Assembly: GCA_013001295.1 (NCBI GenBank)
Contig: JABDMW010000010.1
Location: forward strand, 50,186-114,185
Length of the DNA stretch: 64,000 nt
Origin: Hyphomonadaceae bacterium
GTDB lineage: Bacteria > Pseudomonadota > Alphaproteobacteria > Caulobacterales > Maricaulaceae
Direction of reading: 5' to 3'
The notes beneath the pieces are model-generated. The model did not search any database, was not told the DNA's origin, and saw nothing but the letters and a program-made list of their open reading frames with translations. Shown here in pieces: positions 63,646 to 64,000 of the stretch (positions are counted from its first letter, which is position 1; the number at the start of each line of letters is the position of its first letter). The translations under genes and the position numbers were made by a program.

Positions 63646-64000
63646 ATGCGTAAACTTGCCTTGATACCACTCAGCTGTGTGTTGGTCGTAAGTACAGCCT
63701 GTGCAAAGGATAACACGTCCCATAGGTCGACGGCTAAGCCGAAAGAAGTCCACGCGACGGCGCGCCATGACGATAATCCGCGTCCGTTCGATTTGTCCCG
63801 CGACGCTATGGCGGATGTCGATGCTGCGCTTAGCACTGCTGGCGAGAAGGGGACGAAGGCTTTGATCATTATGGGGGCCAATTGGTGCCATGACAGTCGC
63901 GGATTTGCAGGACGCATGCAGCAACCGGAATTTATAACGCTGATCGCCAGCGAATATGAGTTGGTTTATGTCAGTGCGGGCGATAAGCCACGACAGAATG
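63646..64000 (+). CDS. Thioredoxin-like lipoprotein (3' end outside window)
   Basis: The frame opens at ATG 63646 behind AAAGGAAAG and is open to the right edge (118 codons seen). Residues 1-19 are a lipoprotein signal with lipobox VSTAC (Cys19). A thioredoxin_7-like fold begins near residue 50, with the active site ANWCHDSRG: Cys81 and Ser84, a monothiol CxxS form in place of CxxC. Thus a reductant or isomerase role at the periplasmic face is possible, but a redox-inactive role is also open. The gene diverges from the serine protease. Confidence 0.85.
   Translation, partial: MRKLALIPLSCVLVVSTACAKDNTSHRSTAKPKEVHATARHDDNPRPFDLSRDAMADVDAALSTAGEKGTKALIIMGANWCHDSRGFAGRMQQPEFITLIASEYELVYVSAGDKPRQN

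Noticed and set aside
63577..63924. Extended N-terminus of the serine protease
   Set aside because: It would overlap the divergent thioredoxin-like gene, which has a good ribosome-binding site and signal peptide; the extra residues show no motif.

Overview
The window looks like a chromosomal segment of a mid-GC alphaproteobacterium, probably marine. The signs are a complete Tad/Flp pilus locus with two perfect CtrA-type boxes (TTAA-N7-TTAA) before the pilin gene, a fused CysN-CysC, a DUF6356 gene divergent from an Lrp/AsnC regulator, and a TolB-like TPR protein with an N-terminal membrane anchor. An order cannot be fixed from the sequence alone. No tRNA, rRNA, insertion sequence, prophage or CRISPR array was seen.

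Layout. 1-5450: end of a sensor histidine kinase; katG behind a near-perfect OxyR site; an MFS exporter; a DUF1244 protein; an ArsR-type repressor with the two-cysteine pattern of sulfide sensors (SqrR/BigR/YgaV); a TerB-like protein. 5470-12795: a compact rightward beta-oxidation operon (thiolase, SDR, two alpha/beta pairs of acyl-CoA dehydrogenases, MaoC hydratase) behind a perfect 19-bp palindrome. The paired dehydrogenases resemble the heteromeric enzymes of steroid or bile-acid side-chain catabolism.

12808-48957 reads as a surface-attachment island. A leftward unit carries a giant (about 4,729 aa) repeat adhesin, an OmpA-domain protein and a small protein resembling the C-terminal module of Bap-type adhesins. 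A LapG-like cysteine protease gene diverges from the adhesin. A 13-gene leftward Tad locus follows (flp, cpaB, cpaC, small lipoprotein, tadG, two tadE-like genes, cpaE, cpaF, tadB, tadC, tadD, cpaA). Beyond it lies a rightward type I secretion operon (TolC-like with a long tail, LapB-like ABC transporter with a degenerate C39 domain, LapC/HlyD-like adaptor) whose last gene encodes a ribbon-helix-helix plus PAS-like protein. Adhesin, exporter and LapG-like protease together suggest a Lap-type cell-surface adhesin system; no LapD is present in the window.

48965-52100: leftward cysD-cysNC for sulfate activation. CysD carries an extra N-terminal helix-turn-helix-like domain and its promoter is flanked by two TGGGA...TCCCA inverted repeats, which suggests an autoregulating enzyme. 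52100-60039: a short terminated leader region, a LuxR-family ATPase regulator, an LRAT/NlpC-like membrane-anchored protein, a DUF900 alpha/beta hydrolase and a RoxA-like di-haem cytochrome c, all rightward. 60036-64000: a TolB/TPR membrane protein, Lrp/AsnC regulator, DUF6356 protein, trypsin-like protease and the start of a thioredoxin-like lipoprotein that runs off the window.

All family assignments come from reading motifs by eye; no database search was run.
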